DNA of 64,000 nt from Hepsetus odoe (GCA_017165825.1 CM029380.1:3616243-3680242); one strand, 5' to 3'; positions 34,501-45,115 are shown, counted from the stretch's first letter. Made by a program: numbers and translations. The notes: generated by a model from the letters alone, not told the origin.

Positions 34501-37500
34501 AACCAATTCTAGCCAAGTAGCCATTAGTAATAACATTTATACCATTCATTGGGCGTTCCAGTCACAATTCCCACGCAGAAATTCCAGCCTCGCAGTTCAA
34601 CTGGAACGTAGCATTAAAGGCCAATTGAATTAGCAAAACATTGCTTTACTGACTGATTTTAACATCCACAGTAAAAGAAATATAGGCAGACTATTGCTTT
34701 AAAAACCAGACAGATGTAATTACTGCATTTATGTGTATACTACATTTGTACCATTATAAGAATTCTGAAGTGAGTTAGAAGGAGAGAAAGAGTGGTGATT
34801 TTGCGGACTTTAATGGACATGTTGGTGAAGGAACAGAGGTGATGAGGAGGTGATGGGTAGGTATGGTGTCAAGGAAAGGAGTGCTGAAGGTCACATGGTT
34901 GTAGATTTTGTGAAAAGGATGGAAATGGCTGTAGTTAATACTTATTTTAAGAAGAGGGAGGAGCACAGGGTGACGTATAAGAGTGGAGGAAGATGCTCAC
35001 AGGTGGATTATATCCTTTGCAGGAGGGATTGCAGGACTGCAAAGTAGTGACAGGGGAGAGTGTAGCTAAACAGCATAGGATGGTGGTCTGTAAGATGATC
35101 TTGGAGGTCAAGAAGAGGAGGAAAGTGAGGGCAGAGTCGAGGATCAAGTGGTGGAAGCTGAAGGAGTTAACACGGGCACTGGGAGGTGATGAAGAACTAC
35201 TGGATTGCTGAGAAACTACTGCAGAAGGCAGACAGCAAGAAAGGTACTTGGTGTGACATCTGGAAGGAAGGAGGATAAGGAAACCTGGTGGTGGAAACCA
35301 GAAGTCCAGGAGTGTCTACAGAAGAAGAAGCAGATGAAGAAGAAGTGGGATAGTCAGAGCAATGAAGATAGTAGACAGGAGTACAAGGAGGTGAAGCGCG
35401 GGGCCAAGAAAGAAGCGCTGAAAGCTAAACATAAGGTGTATTTTGAATTGTATGAGAGGTTGGACAGAAAAGAGCGACAAAAAGACCCATACCAATTGGC
35501 TAGACAGAGAGACAGAGCAGGGAAAGATGTGCAGCAGGTCTGGACGATAAAGGATAGAAATGGAAACAAAGACAAAAACAGAATACATGTGTGTGAATGA
35601 AAGGGAGGACAGTGGAGTGGTAAGGATAGAGGGAGTAGAACACTTGGGATTAACAGTTCAGTGTAATGGCGAGTGTAGAAGAGAGGAGAAGAATAGAGTG
35701 CAGGCAGATTGGAATGGATGGAGAAGAGTGGCTGGAGTGATCTGTGACAGACAGGTACCAGCAAGAGTAAAAGGGAAGGTTTACAGGACAGTAGTGAGAC
35801 CAGCTGTACGGGTTAGAGAGTGACACTGACGAAAAGACACAAGGCGGAGCTGGAGGTATCAGAGTTAAAGATGCTTCTTAAAGATGTCCATTGGGTGTGA
35901 TGAGGATGGACAGGATTAGAAATGAGTATATTAGAGGGACAGATCAGATTGGACGTTTTGGAGACAAAGTTAGAGAAGCACGGTTGTGTTGGTTTGGACA
36001 TGTCCAGAGGAGAGACAAGGATTATATTGGGAGAAGGATGAGGATGGAGGAAAAGAAGAAGGACAAAGAGGAGGTTTATGAATGTGTTGAGAGAGGACAT
36101 GCAGACAGTTCGTTTGAAGAAGGAAGATGCAGAGGACAGGAAGAAATGGAGATGGTTGATCAGTTGTGGCTGATCAACGGGAGCAGTCGAAAGAAAAGGT
36201 TATTCTTCAGCACAGCCTGAACTCACTTAGCCAAGCCTTCTTGTCATTTCTTTAAGTCGTGTCGAGGAACAGTTCTCCAGGCTCCTTGAAGGACTTTCCA
36301 AAGCTCTTCTTTGGACGTCAGCTACCTTTTGTTCTGTTCTCTGTGGAGATGATCCCAGACTGCCTAGAGACAGCAGGATGTCTTTTAGGATGTTAGATTG
36401 AATATGAAGTAAAGCTGTTGGTTGACTTTAAATAGATCAGAGTAAAGCAGACAGGGCTGTTGTGTCTGGGAATGCAGATGCCTTTTGCTGATGCTGCGAT
36501 ATATTTGGTGTGTGGTCCGTCGCTCATTTGGCTGCTATGCTTTCGGTAATTACAGACCAGCCTGTCAGTCATGCAAGTGACTTGCCTTCAGAAGATTTCT
36601 GCGGCCATCGTGACCTTCACATTTGCTCCGTTTGCTATTAGCTGTTAGCTATTAGCAAATTATCTTGTCCAGGGCCATTTCGTCCTTGTAGTCATTGCTT
36701 CATGTAACCCAGCCTGCACAATTTATCAAATCTAATTTATACATGTCCAGATCCCTTAAATGCTGACACATCTTACTGATCCCATGTGCCGAGCCAACAG
36801 ATCTATACTTTATTTGTTAATATTACGCACCATTTCTTCATAAAGTAAATGAGCCAATGACTTTCCATTTGCTATTCCAGGGTAAGTTAACGTTTAAAAA
36901 TATGAGCGATAGTAAGTCCAACATTATTCATGCATTTCTTGTTTTTTTTTCCATAAGAGTAGTAATCTGAACTACAGAAGACCATACGATGTGTTAATGG
37001 CAAAAGGCCTAAGTCTGTAAGGATTTCATTGCATCTCAAAAATCAATATAGAAATTTAACACTAGTGCTGAAAAGCTCCTTGGTCTCTTATTTTTGTTTT
37101 CTGTTTTGGAAACCTTTGTCAGTGATTAAACCTCGGCATCCGGGTGCATCAAGACATTTTTAACAATGAACAAAATAATCAAAATGTAATCAAATCTTGG
37201 CTTCATGGTGAAACTCTCTTGCATGGAGTATCATTTAGTCATACGCACATTCATTCAGTTTTAGTTGCAATTAGATTTTTATTATAATTTATAGTCATAT
37301 GATTATATTTTTTCCTACAATGTAGAAATTGGAATTACATCCTCCCCTAGATTCATTTTATGAAGAAATAAATGTATGTTTTATAGCACTATGGCTATAA
37401 TATCAATAAAATCAATGCAATCAATAGAAAGCAAATGTACAATAAGTATGTCATCAAATTTCAGTTGACCTAGTAATTATATAAATCCCATATTATTGTG

Positions 37501-40500
37501 CATCTCTAATCGTAGACTGATTTCCCTGCAAGTTGCCAACACACGATCCGTGTGTGTTTTTGCAGCACTTTTAGGGATTTAGAACCAAGAAAAGCAAATC
37601 GTTCACGAGGAGTGATGTAGGCATGTGTTGACGAACTCATCGAGAGGAAGTGCTGCTAACGGATTGGAGCTAAAAATACAAGCGGGGCGCTATCCAAAAC
37701 ACACACACACTGAAACTTGAGATGCTATCCGTCAAGGACCTGGCGCGTGTGTTTGGCAGAGCCTGCCTGTGTTTGCCCACTGCTAATGGGACATTTAGAA
37801 GAATCTGGATCGCTTAGTCCTTGTGGACTGGGCAGGGGTTCCATATTGCACTGCATCTGTTCATTTTTGCTTCAGGTCACTGTTAGAGGTTAACACACAG
37901 CACATGGCTTGGAGATTTATAGTGAGAACACCTCCTTCTACCTGTTACATCCAGAGAACAATAGAAAAATAATTAAAGACACGATCATGAAGGGAAACAG
38001 GACATGAGGAAATAAAGGCTACAGAACCCACCCTGTGTATTTACCCAGAGACAATTTATCATCCAGTCCACCTGATGTTTATGTCTTTGAACGATGGAAG
38101 GAAACCGGAGCTCCCAGAGGAGACAAACACAGAAACGGGGAGGACATGTCCACTCTATGCAAAAGGACCCAGACTGTCCTGCCTTTGAATCGAACCTAGA
38201 ACCTTCTTGCTGTGAGAAGACACCATGCCAACCTTCGCTACAGTAGAAGGAAAATCTGTGATGTTGCCTTCACAATTTGGGGCAGCGGTGGCCTAGTGGT
38301 TAGGGACTAGGCTCCAAGGATCAGAAGGTCTTAGGTTTGTATCCCAAATCAGTAGGTCACCCTGAGCTAGGTACCGTCCCCATCACTGCTCCCCGGGTGC
38401 TGGATATGGCTGCCACCTGCTGCACGGTGCAGAGGTTGCATTTCGTTGTGTCTCACTGTGCGCTGTGTTTCACAATGAAAAATAGTCACTTTCACTTCAT
38501 ATTCACTGTCATGATATAGCCATGTTTTTCCATCATTTGCACTCTGACTGTTTGTCTGGTTCTTTCCCAGGCCCTGAATAAGAAAGAGCAGCGAGGCTGT
38601 GAGAGCCCAGAGCAGGACGCGTCCTCCTACGTCCTCACACCACACACAGAGGAGAAATATCAGAAGATCAATGAGGAGTTTGACAACATGATGCGAAATC
38701 AGAAAATTGTAAGCTGAAAATTTTGTCATTGGTTCATGTTTGTTCTATTTGCAACAAATCTTATAAGTAACTAGGGCTGCACAATAAATCAACATGAGCA
38801 CCATATAGCCAGCTGACCAATCACAGCTCCAGTCTGAATGGGAATTGTGAGAAATTAAGTTATATAATGCAACAGAAATTGAATAGTCACATTATTGATT
38901 AATTTGTAATACCATATGTTTTTAGTGAAATGTTACTGCAGTACTAATATCTTTATTTTTACTGTGCAATTGTTTTAATAATGAAATTGCAAAATTTAAT
39001 TGCTAAATTGAGCTTTATTTTGAAAATAACATGTTGGGTTGGCTCACACGGTATTTTTCAGTCATTAAAAACTCATCTGTATTTAAAATACTAAATACTT
39101 ATCTCAAATCCACTCTATCTATTTATTGTAGTTATTGCAGTTCTGCATAACTGATCTTAAAATCAGTTTTTGTTGGAACAATTGTCAAAAACACAGAGGA
39201 ATCTGATCAAAGATCAGACTTAAAGAATATCTTAAACGATAGGGCATAATTTTCATTCAAACCCTTCTTCTATTCAGCTGTTTAATGCGTGTGTTTCTCT
39301 CTGCAGCCAGCTGTCTTGTCCCAGCAGAGCTTCACACTGCCCGTAGCCATTCCCGTGGCTGACCCCAGCGCCCTCTCCTACAGCACGGCAGGCTCCCTGG
39401 CCACTCCGGCACTGCCCTCAGCCACGGTGTCCCTGAGCGAAGCGGCCATGCTGTCCCTGTCCTCCAGTACACTCCACACATCCTCCAGCACCGGGCTGAC
39501 AGGTTGAATAAGGGCTTCTTTCTGCCCCACTTGTGATTGTACATTGATGTTAAAACCCCCTAGTACATGTAAAGTATGGAATATAAGGAGGGATTGTCCC
39601 AAACAGTAGCCCAATAACCCACAATTGCAAAACTGCATCTATTTCAGACATTTAGAAGTCTTTTTTAACATGGCTTTATTTTATTTAGCTGGTATAACAG
39701 GATCCGCAGACTCCACACCCAATGGTGTCCACTCCAGCTCATTAGGTAAGATCTTCTACACAGAAGAAGATGGTCCTTCGTTAATTCATGATTTCATTGT
39801 AAGTGCAGATGGACACTGGATGGAATAAGATGTTCATTTGCAGTTCTGACCAGGCGGCTCAAGTCTTGTCTTGTTAAACCAGGTTTACTTCTTCTTGAGA
39901 CGTTATTTCATTGAAATAATAATAGTACTTCACTGGAGTGTGGGCTTAGGCTCCTCCACACACCTCTGCTCATAAACACTTTAAAAACTTTCAATAAAGT
40001 ATTTTGTGAATGCGATGATGAAGGACAGTGACCAAAATCTGCACTCAGATACAGGAAGCTGATTATGGTAGTCACATTAGTAAGAGAGTGTGAGTGAGAG
40101 AGAAGGAGCGTTTGTTTAAGTGAAAGAGAAAAGTCTGAAGATAGACGGGTTAAGAGATGGAGAGAGGAAAGTGAATATTTTTTGTCAATGTGAAACACAA
40201 TACAGCCACAACAAAATGCAACCTCTGCATTTCACCCATACACACCGCGCAGCAGGGGAGAGCTATTGAAAGCACCCGGGGAGCAGTGATGGGGACGGTA
40301 CCTTGCTCAAGGGTACCTCGGGGCGACCTGCTGGTCTGGGATTCAAACCCACAACCTTCCGATCCTGGGAATAGTCCCAAACCACCAGACCACCACTAAG
40401 AAAAGGGGCAGATCGAAAGATTGGGAAAGAGATGTAGAGGGGGAGCGGGACTGAAAAGAGGTGTGAGAGTGGGAGACAGAGAGAGAGAGAGAGCAAGACA

Positions 40501-43500
40501 GAGGGAAAGAGAGAGGGGGTGTGCGTGTGTACGTGTGTCTGTCCCGATCCCTGCGGCTGATTGGATGTGAGTTGACGTTCTCAAGCCTGAGTGCCAACTG
40601 TGAAGCAGCAGGGGTGAAATTTAGCTCAGTTCCTGATCCAACCTGGACAGGACATCCCTCATCATTTCCACCATTACCTCTTCATCACATTCCCTCCATC
40701 TCAGTTACAACTGCGAAACCACATATCTGCTCCTTTTCTTCTGGGTATAATTTACCCACTTCACAAGGCATGAAATGTAAAACCAAAGTTCTTCTTGCTC
40801 ACTCTTTTCAACCTTTGCTTCAGATCGGTTTCATGTCCCCCCTCTTTAGTGAACGGCTATGTTGGCGCACAGGGAGACAGCGGCATAGGCAGAGGGTTGC
40901 AGGCCAAGTCTCCAGCACCCCCTGCAGGCAACCACTCATCCATGGGCCACAAACCAGAGCTGCGGGTGCTCATCCCTCCCCTCTGTAAAGGCAACGTACC
41001 TGCCCTGGTGAGATCAAAACCTTCACTGTTCTCATACACCTGCTTCACTTACACATGCATCTGCATTTCATCAAATACATCGTCCCATTGAAACTTATAT
41101 TATCATTCTGCGTGGTCACTGTGTGACTTTCACTCATAATATTCAAACATAAAAACAGAAAAACAAGCAAAAAGCTGTATCATATGTCAAACGTAAACTA
41201 AAGCTTTATATACAGCTTCTGAAAAAGGTACTGGTGCGGTACTTCTTGCATCACCAGGGTAGTTTCCTTCTGATTAGCATTAATTAAGATTAAGATTAAA
41301 AATAGAATTAATTATGCCTGTAATTCTAACATTTTCCAATGCAGGTATATTTTGTAAGGTGGACTGACTCATCCCTAAACCAGGCTTTCCGTTGTTGTTA
41401 ACTTTAAAACTACTGTAACTACTTTAAAGCGTTATTTATGTGCTAGGAAGAAGTATAAATGGCTCCTTTCCTCTGGTGTAAAGATATTTAAGGTACAATC
41501 TGGATCATAAGAATCAGGCTGGTATGTTTACTCTGTTTTCTACCTTGATGAACCAAACATCTACCTGCACAGTACCTTTTTTTTATCTGACAACATACAT
41601 TTTTTGCATACATATAATGAGTGTACTGTTAAGCAGCCTCAGTAAACGTCAATAATCAGCTGAAAATGCCAAAAAACTGCACTCTCAAAAAAGCGTTTTT
41701 AGACTTTCAGTTTCTGGGACAGTAACAGCCTGGAACATCAGGCCTATTATTCAGCTTGTTATGCCAACAGACCCATGTCCGATATATTTTTTTGGCATTT
41801 TATAATTTTTTCACAAGATCCACTTATAATGTTTGTGTGGGTTCAAGTCGCAAAAACAGTCCATTTATTTTTATGACAGTTTTCCAAACTGTATTTAGCT
41901 TTAATTAAACAGGCTGTATTTAGAAATAATATCATAAATAAAATGTGGCGAAAATGTGTGTGAAAGAGTTATGACTCTTTTTTTTTTCCCTCAAGAACTC
42001 AAGAAAATAAATAGGTAAATAGAAAAATGTCCTGTTTAAATGTGAACTCTCTGTAAAAATGTGTACTTTATTTTTTCTTAGAAAGTCAACAGATGGTTTA
42101 TGTGCAGATGGTTTTATGTGCAGATGGTTTTCTGACTGTCTGCTTTACATTATTCTAAAAGCAGCCCATGTGTCATTAAATGACTCGGTATGTTCAACTG
42201 GGACATAATCCTTGGGAGGATTTTGAAGTTGTAGATTGAAGTTTTCCACTTTTTTATCTTTTAAAAAACAAAGAACATTTAGTTTTATATGATAAGGGAG
42301 GCCCGTTTAGGCCTAAATGAAAAGCAGTTACTATGAAACGGTGTTAGTTATGTAGGGATGAAAGGGAGGATTTGAAGTGCCATACCTGTTTAGTTCCTGT
42401 TTAGCTCACTAAACATCACACACTGAAATAAATAATTTTTGGCCTCAAAATCTCTCTCTTGCATGCAGCCAGAGGATGGAGAGGGCGATTTGGTGAGTTT
42501 AAACATTACCAATAATGCCTTTATTCTCTTCCTCATTCTTGCATGCTACGTCTACACAAACAGCTTGTTCAGCTCATGGTCTGGAAATGAACTGATGTGG
42601 TGTTTTGCATGAGTTAAATCAGAAAAAATGGGGATGCTGAACTCTGAGAGCGGTGCCAGGAAAAGTGGATCATAAATTAGGACTAAGCCTGTTAGTGCTG
42701 TTCACTAGGCATTGTAGATGAAGCACATTTTTATTGGCTAAACATTAACAGAGTGTCATTGTACATTTCCAGCTGTAATTTATTCACCTTTACTGTTTCT
42801 CTTTTTACATGAATCTCAGAGGATGAACAGCCAGCAGTCCAGCCAATCATTGACAACGCCAGTGGTGTCCATTTCAACACCCAGCCTACCTCCCCAGGGT
42901 CTGCCGTATACGGCCCTGACCTCCGCTTACAGCTCAGGTAAACAGGCTACAGTGTTCGCCTGTATGTCAGTCAGTGACCGGAAGAAATCCAACGGTTACT
43001 GTGTTTGTTTTCATATGCAGATTATTCACTGACCAGTTCAGAGCTCGGCAACTTCGGCAGTGGCTTCAGTTTGCCAGAGAGCCTCACTTTGACTTCAGGG
43101 TCATCATGGCAACACGCTCAACTGGGCCAGTCAGCACCCACTTCTCAGGGGTGAGTGATAGCTTTGCACCAGACATAGCAAACACACGCAACAGCAAAGC
43201 GGAAATATCCAGTTAGCTCGAGAGTGTCCACACTGGAACAAGAGTGAGATGGAGGAGGACAGGGAGTTGGAGAGTGTTGCTCTAACTCGACTTTGAAGAA
43301 GTAAAGTGGAACCTGTGTTCCTACTGTGGAGAGTAATGTAATGTTAAGGTTCATGTGAAGCCAGCATTCACACAATGAAAATAAGAGCAAAGAACCGTTG
43401 AGAGTATTAATCAACATTTTTATTAATATAATATAATCCAGAAATATCTTTCATTTTGTTCAAATTTGAGAAAATAATTTGTTCATTTATGAATATATCA

Positions 43501-43986
43501 TAATATAAAATATAATATATAAAATAATCACAGGCAGCTGCACAACAAAATGTGATGAACTGCAATCATTTACATTTTTTTTTACACTTTAATGTGGGAT
43601 TATTCCTCCACAACCACCACAGGAGAGTAAATATCGTTTGTCTGTTTTTCCGCAGAGCCTCTCGTCTTCTAGCTCAGGTCTCCAAGCCGTCCAGCTCTTC
43701 TCCGAGCATTGATATCAAAGCTGAACCTGTTTCCCCACCCCGAGAGCGCAGGACCCCCATGACATTCCTCACCCTGCCGCCATCATCATCCCGACAGGAA
43801 GTGGGCCGTTCTCCAGCAGAGAGTCTCAGCTCATCCTGCAGCTCGTTTGAAGGGAGCGACCGCGAGGACCAGCGCAGGGACCCTGCTCATCCCCCTGTCC
43901 TGGGACAGGGCAGACCCCCGCCAGGTGCAGAGAGCAGCCAGGGGCCTTCACTAAAAAGGCTGCGTACAGATACCTGGGTGACATAA
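30318..43986 (+). CDS. mef2a: mef2a, myocyte enhancer factor 2A (10 coding exons, complete)
   Basis: Joined exons: 30318-30371, 33816-34019, 38571-38708, 39307-39502, 39689-39745, 40850-41007, 42469-42492, 42820-42937, 43021-43150, 43656-43986. They total 1410 nt, 469 residues plus stop. Residues 1-57 are the MADS box ([31 protein letters not shown]) and 58-86 the MEF2 domain, almost identical to vertebrate MEF2A/C/D. They bind YTAWWWWTAR DNA as dimers and recruit class II HDACs and co-activators in the nucleus. The rest is a Ser/Pro-rich activation region with a p38-docking-like segment (KPELRVLIPP), an acidic microexon, a SUMO/phospho switch (IKAEPVSPP) and a C-terminal basic segment (LKRLRTDTWVT). 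The end and the microexon fit MEF2A better than MEF2C or D, and lrrc28 as neighbour supports this. The polyglutamine tract of mammalian MEF2A is absent. The teleost a/b paralogue was not assigned. Confidence 0.94.
30411..30597 (-). mobile_element. SINE family A copy, reverse
   Basis: Begins GTGAAAGTGACTATTTGCCG (reverse of the family end) and reads through GGATTCGAACCCACAATCCT. It starts only 40 bases after the exon 1 donor of mef2a. Confidence 0.8.
30850..30902 (-). mobile_element. L2-type LINE/SINE 3' tail, reverse
   Basis: TTTACATTTACTCATTTAGC followed by AGACACTTTTACCCGAGCGG is the reverse of the conserved tail (CTCTGGATAAAAGCGTCTGC-like, CTAAATG, TAAATG). Confidence 0.65.
31269..31336. 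repeat. (TG)n microsatellite
   Basis: An uninterrupted run of about 34 TG units inside a mef2a intron. Confidence 0.97.
31483..31525. repeat. (TC)n microsatellite
   Basis: About 21 TC units, 150 bases after the (TG)n run. Confidence 0.95.
31590..31599 (+). promoter_or_regulatory. MEF2-site-like motif in mef2a intron
   Basis: CTAAATATAA satisfies YTAWWWWTAR. It lies in a non-repetitive stretch (31560-31880) that also carries CACGTG at about 31810. A single 10-mer of this degeneracy arises by chance often in AT-rich DNA. Confidence 0.25.
32291..32519 (+). mobile_element. SINE family A copy
   Basis: It has GTAGCCTAGTTTTTAGGGAC, GGATTCGAAACCC and the terminal TTTTCACTTTCACTTTCAC. Confidence 0.82.
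33816..34019 (+). CDS. mef2a: mef2a coding exon 2 (MADS/MEF2 domain)
   Basis: The 204-nt exon encodes residues 19-86, from [20 protein letters not shown] to SRTNSDIVE. It is essentially invariant with other vertebrate MEF2 proteins. It contains the rest of the MADS box and the MEF2 domain and ends in phase 0 at the conserved alternative-exon junction. Confidence 0.96.
34795..36198 (+). pseudogene. RTE-like LINE, decayed and internally deleted ORF
   Basis: The 5' part encodes an endonuclease-like stretch in shifting frames (NGHVGEG; KKREEHRVTYKSGGRCSQVD then YILCRRD). The middle is Lys/Glu-rich linker. The 3' part encodes REARLCWFGHVQRRDKDYIG and the tail ends ACGGGAGCAGTCGAAAG. The reverse-transcriptase domain is mostly missing between about 35550 and 35880. 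Several frameshifts and stops make it inactive. Confidence 0.8.
36199..36400. mobile_element. family D repeat fragment
   Basis: It shares TCTTCAGCACAGCCTGAACT, CCAAAGCTCTTCTTTGGAC and GATGATCCCA with 17375-17525. It abuts the 3' end of the LINE relic. Confidence 0.55.
38045..38235 (-). mobile_element. SINE family C head fragment, reverse
   Basis: It reads, reversed, as the head of family C: AGAAGGTTCTAGGTTCGAT, TAGAGTGGACATGTCCTCCC, then GAGCTCCGGTTTCC. Confidence 0.6.
38279..38499 (+). mobile_element. SINE family A, well-preserved copy
   Basis: It begins GGGGCAGCGGTGGCCTAGTG, continues GTTAGGGACTAGGCTCC and ends AATAGTCACTTTCACTTC. It sits 70 bases before the acceptor of mef2a coding exon 3. 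It contains CTGCCACCTGCTG at about 38410, a reverse CTCF-like core. Confidence 0.88.
38571..38708 (+). CDS. mef2a: mef2a coding exon 3 (alpha-2-type alternative exon)
   Basis: The exon encodes residues 87-132: ALNKKEQRGCESPEQDASSY, then VLTPHTEEKYQKINEEFDN and MMRNQKI. This is the widely expressed member of the mutually exclusive exon pair of vertebrate MEF2A/C/D. Both borders are phase 0. Confidence 0.95.
39307..39502 (+). CDS. mef2a: mef2a coding exon 4
   Basis: The exon encodes residues 133-197, a Ser/Ala/Pro-rich part of the activation region starting PAVLSQQSFTLPVAIPV. The donor GTTGAA is weak. This exon is more diverged from mammals than its neighbours. Confidence 0.85.
39689..39745 (+). 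CDS. mef2a: mef2a coding exon 5 (57-nt, frame-neutral)
   Basis: The exon encodes residues 198-216 (AGITGSADSTPNGVHSSSL). The acceptor TTTATTTAG was preferred; an alternative in-frame CAG at 39698-39700 would drop four residues. The length is divisible by three and both borders are phase 1, so skipping would keep the frame. Confidence 0.75.
40168..40396 (-). mobile_element. SINE family A copy, reverse
   Basis: It reads GAGCAGTGATGGGGACGGTA and GGGATTCAAACCCACAACCT and closes CCAGACCACCACT. It lies in the intron between mef2a exons 5 and 6. Confidence 0.85.
40850..41007 (+). CDS. mef2a: mef2a coding exon 6 (p38-docking-like segment)
   Basis: The exon encodes residues 217-269 ending MGHKPELRVLIPPLCKGNVP, then AL. 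The segment aligns with RKPDLRVVIPP of human MEF2A, the docking site for p38 MAP kinase. The Arg at its start is His here. Confidence 0.9.
41008..42468 (+). other. mef2a intron between exons 6 and 7
   Basis: 1.46 kb of AT-rich intron. I see only a small three-copy repeat of AGATGGTTT(T)ATGTGC around 42093-42132, and no exon or mobile element. Confidence 0.6.
42469..42492 (+). CDS. mef2a: mef2a coding exon 7 (beta microexon)
   Basis: A 24-nt exon encoding PEDGEGDL (residues 270-277), between CTTGCATGCAG and GTGAGT. It corresponds to the acidic beta exon (SEEEELEL) of mammalian MEF2A, which is included mainly in muscle and brain and raises transactivation. Being frame-neutral, it can be skipped. 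Confidence 0.9.
42820..42937 (+). CDS. mef2a: mef2a coding exon 8
   Basis: The exon encodes residues 278-316, including SLTTPVVSISTPSLPPQGL, which is closely similar to human LATPVVSVTTPSLPPQGL. Confidence 0.94.
43021..43150 (+). CDS. mef2a: mef2a coding exon 9
   Basis: The exon encodes residues 317-359 beginning DYSLTSSELGNFGSGF, the counterpart of human DYSLTSADLSALQGF, and including SSWQHAQLGQSAP. The preceding intron is only 83 nt. Confidence 0.92.
43656..43986 (+). CDS. mef2a: mef2a coding exon 10 (terminal)
   Basis: The exon encodes residues 360-469. It carries IKAEPVSPPRERRTP (Lys381 and Ser386 form the sumoylation/phosphorylation switch known in MEF2A), GRSPAESLSSSCSS, GSDREDQ and the conserved end KRLRTDTWVT followed by TAA at 43984-43986. 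No polyglutamine or polyproline run is present. Confidence 0.93.
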
Positions 43987-44765
43987 CGGCCCCTGGGAAA
44001 GAGTTTAAAGGGAACACAGGAAGTCGACAGAACGGAACTATTTATTACAGTTAATGGCGCTGCCATCGTCCCTTTCTTTATGTAGGAAGAACTTTGGGAA
44101 ACAAGGGATGGAAAGGAAAAGCAGTATTGTTTTTACAGGAGTGCACATTGTACACATGTACCTGATAAAAAAGCTGAAAGTTACTCGAATACAGTCTCTG
44201 AAAGACTGAAAGATTTACATCAGGAAATGAAGATTAGATTATTTGCTGTATTTGTAGCATGACATCCAAAGCCAAAAGTGTTTGATGTTGGATTATTATT
44301 ATTATTATTATGATTATATGGGGGACTGAAGCATGAACTTGAGCCAAATTTTTGTCCATCTTTCCGCTCTGTGATCCTCTTGGTCATAAATTATTTAAAA
44401 GAAATTATTTTTTTCTCATACTAGTCTTTGGGAAAACCTGAATTTATTATTAAAATCTTTTTTTTTTTTTTTTTGGATTGATTAATGAACAAGCTGGAAA
44501 TTTAATTTTGTAGGTCATGATGAAGTTATAGTACAACTACACTATCCTCAACATATAAATGCTGCAGGAACAAAACCTTGCATCTCCAGAGTGTTAACTT
44601 CACAGGAGAAATTCTAACACTAAGCGTAAATTATTGGACGTTAATGTAGAAAGATCTTTTTCCTACATCAGTTCAGACCATTTGTATTGGTCTGTTCTTT
44701 ATTTTTCACACTATATAGGGTATCACTTGTGTTTTAAAATGATATTAAAAGGACAAAAGTGAAGA
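43987..44765 (+). other. mef2a: mef2a 3' UTR, extent uncertain
   Basis: Two usable poly(A) signals are seen: ATTAAA at 44449-44454, followed by a long T run, and ATTAAA at 44744-44749, followed by a GT-rich stretch at about 44775. No AATAAA is present nearby. An (ATT)n run lies at 44293-44310. Confidence 0.4.
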
Positions 44766-45115
44766 AAGAAAAATGTGTATCTCTAAAAAAAAAACAAAAA
44801 AATGTGACAAAACTTTGCCAATTTATTAGAAATGCCTATCCTGTTTATGCTCACTTGAGTCATGACTCCTCTGTAACTACACAGTTTATCAGCCCCCAAA
44901 TTACCTGCGCTTCCATTTAAAGGCACCGCCATTGGACCGCCACTAGAAACACCGACGCTGAATCTTTTAGGGGTGACTTTGATAACATGGTAGCGTGTGC
45001 GTTGGTGGATCAGACTTTGTTGGACTGTTTACACATCAGTTTCACACGTGGGTTCAGAGTGGTCCACCACCCGAAAACATCCTGGGGTTTTCTTTAAAGA
45101 GACAGACAAAAATAA

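Larger units (their letters stand above)
34020..38570 (+). other. mef2a intron between DNA-binding domain and alternative exon
   Basis: A 4.5-kb intron with a decayed LINE (about 34795-36198), family D sequence (36200-36400) and two SINE fragments (38045-38235 reverse C, 38279-38499 A). I searched by eye for an exon encoding the usual alternative alpha-1 peptide (TLRKKGLNGC-like) and did not find it. Confidence 0.55.

Noticed and set aside
38570..38708. Assignment of the gene to mef2c because of KIPAV after the alpha exon
   Set aside because: The C-terminus (KRLRTDTWVT), the TTPVVSISTPSLPPQGL block and the neighbouring lrrc28 fit mef2a better.
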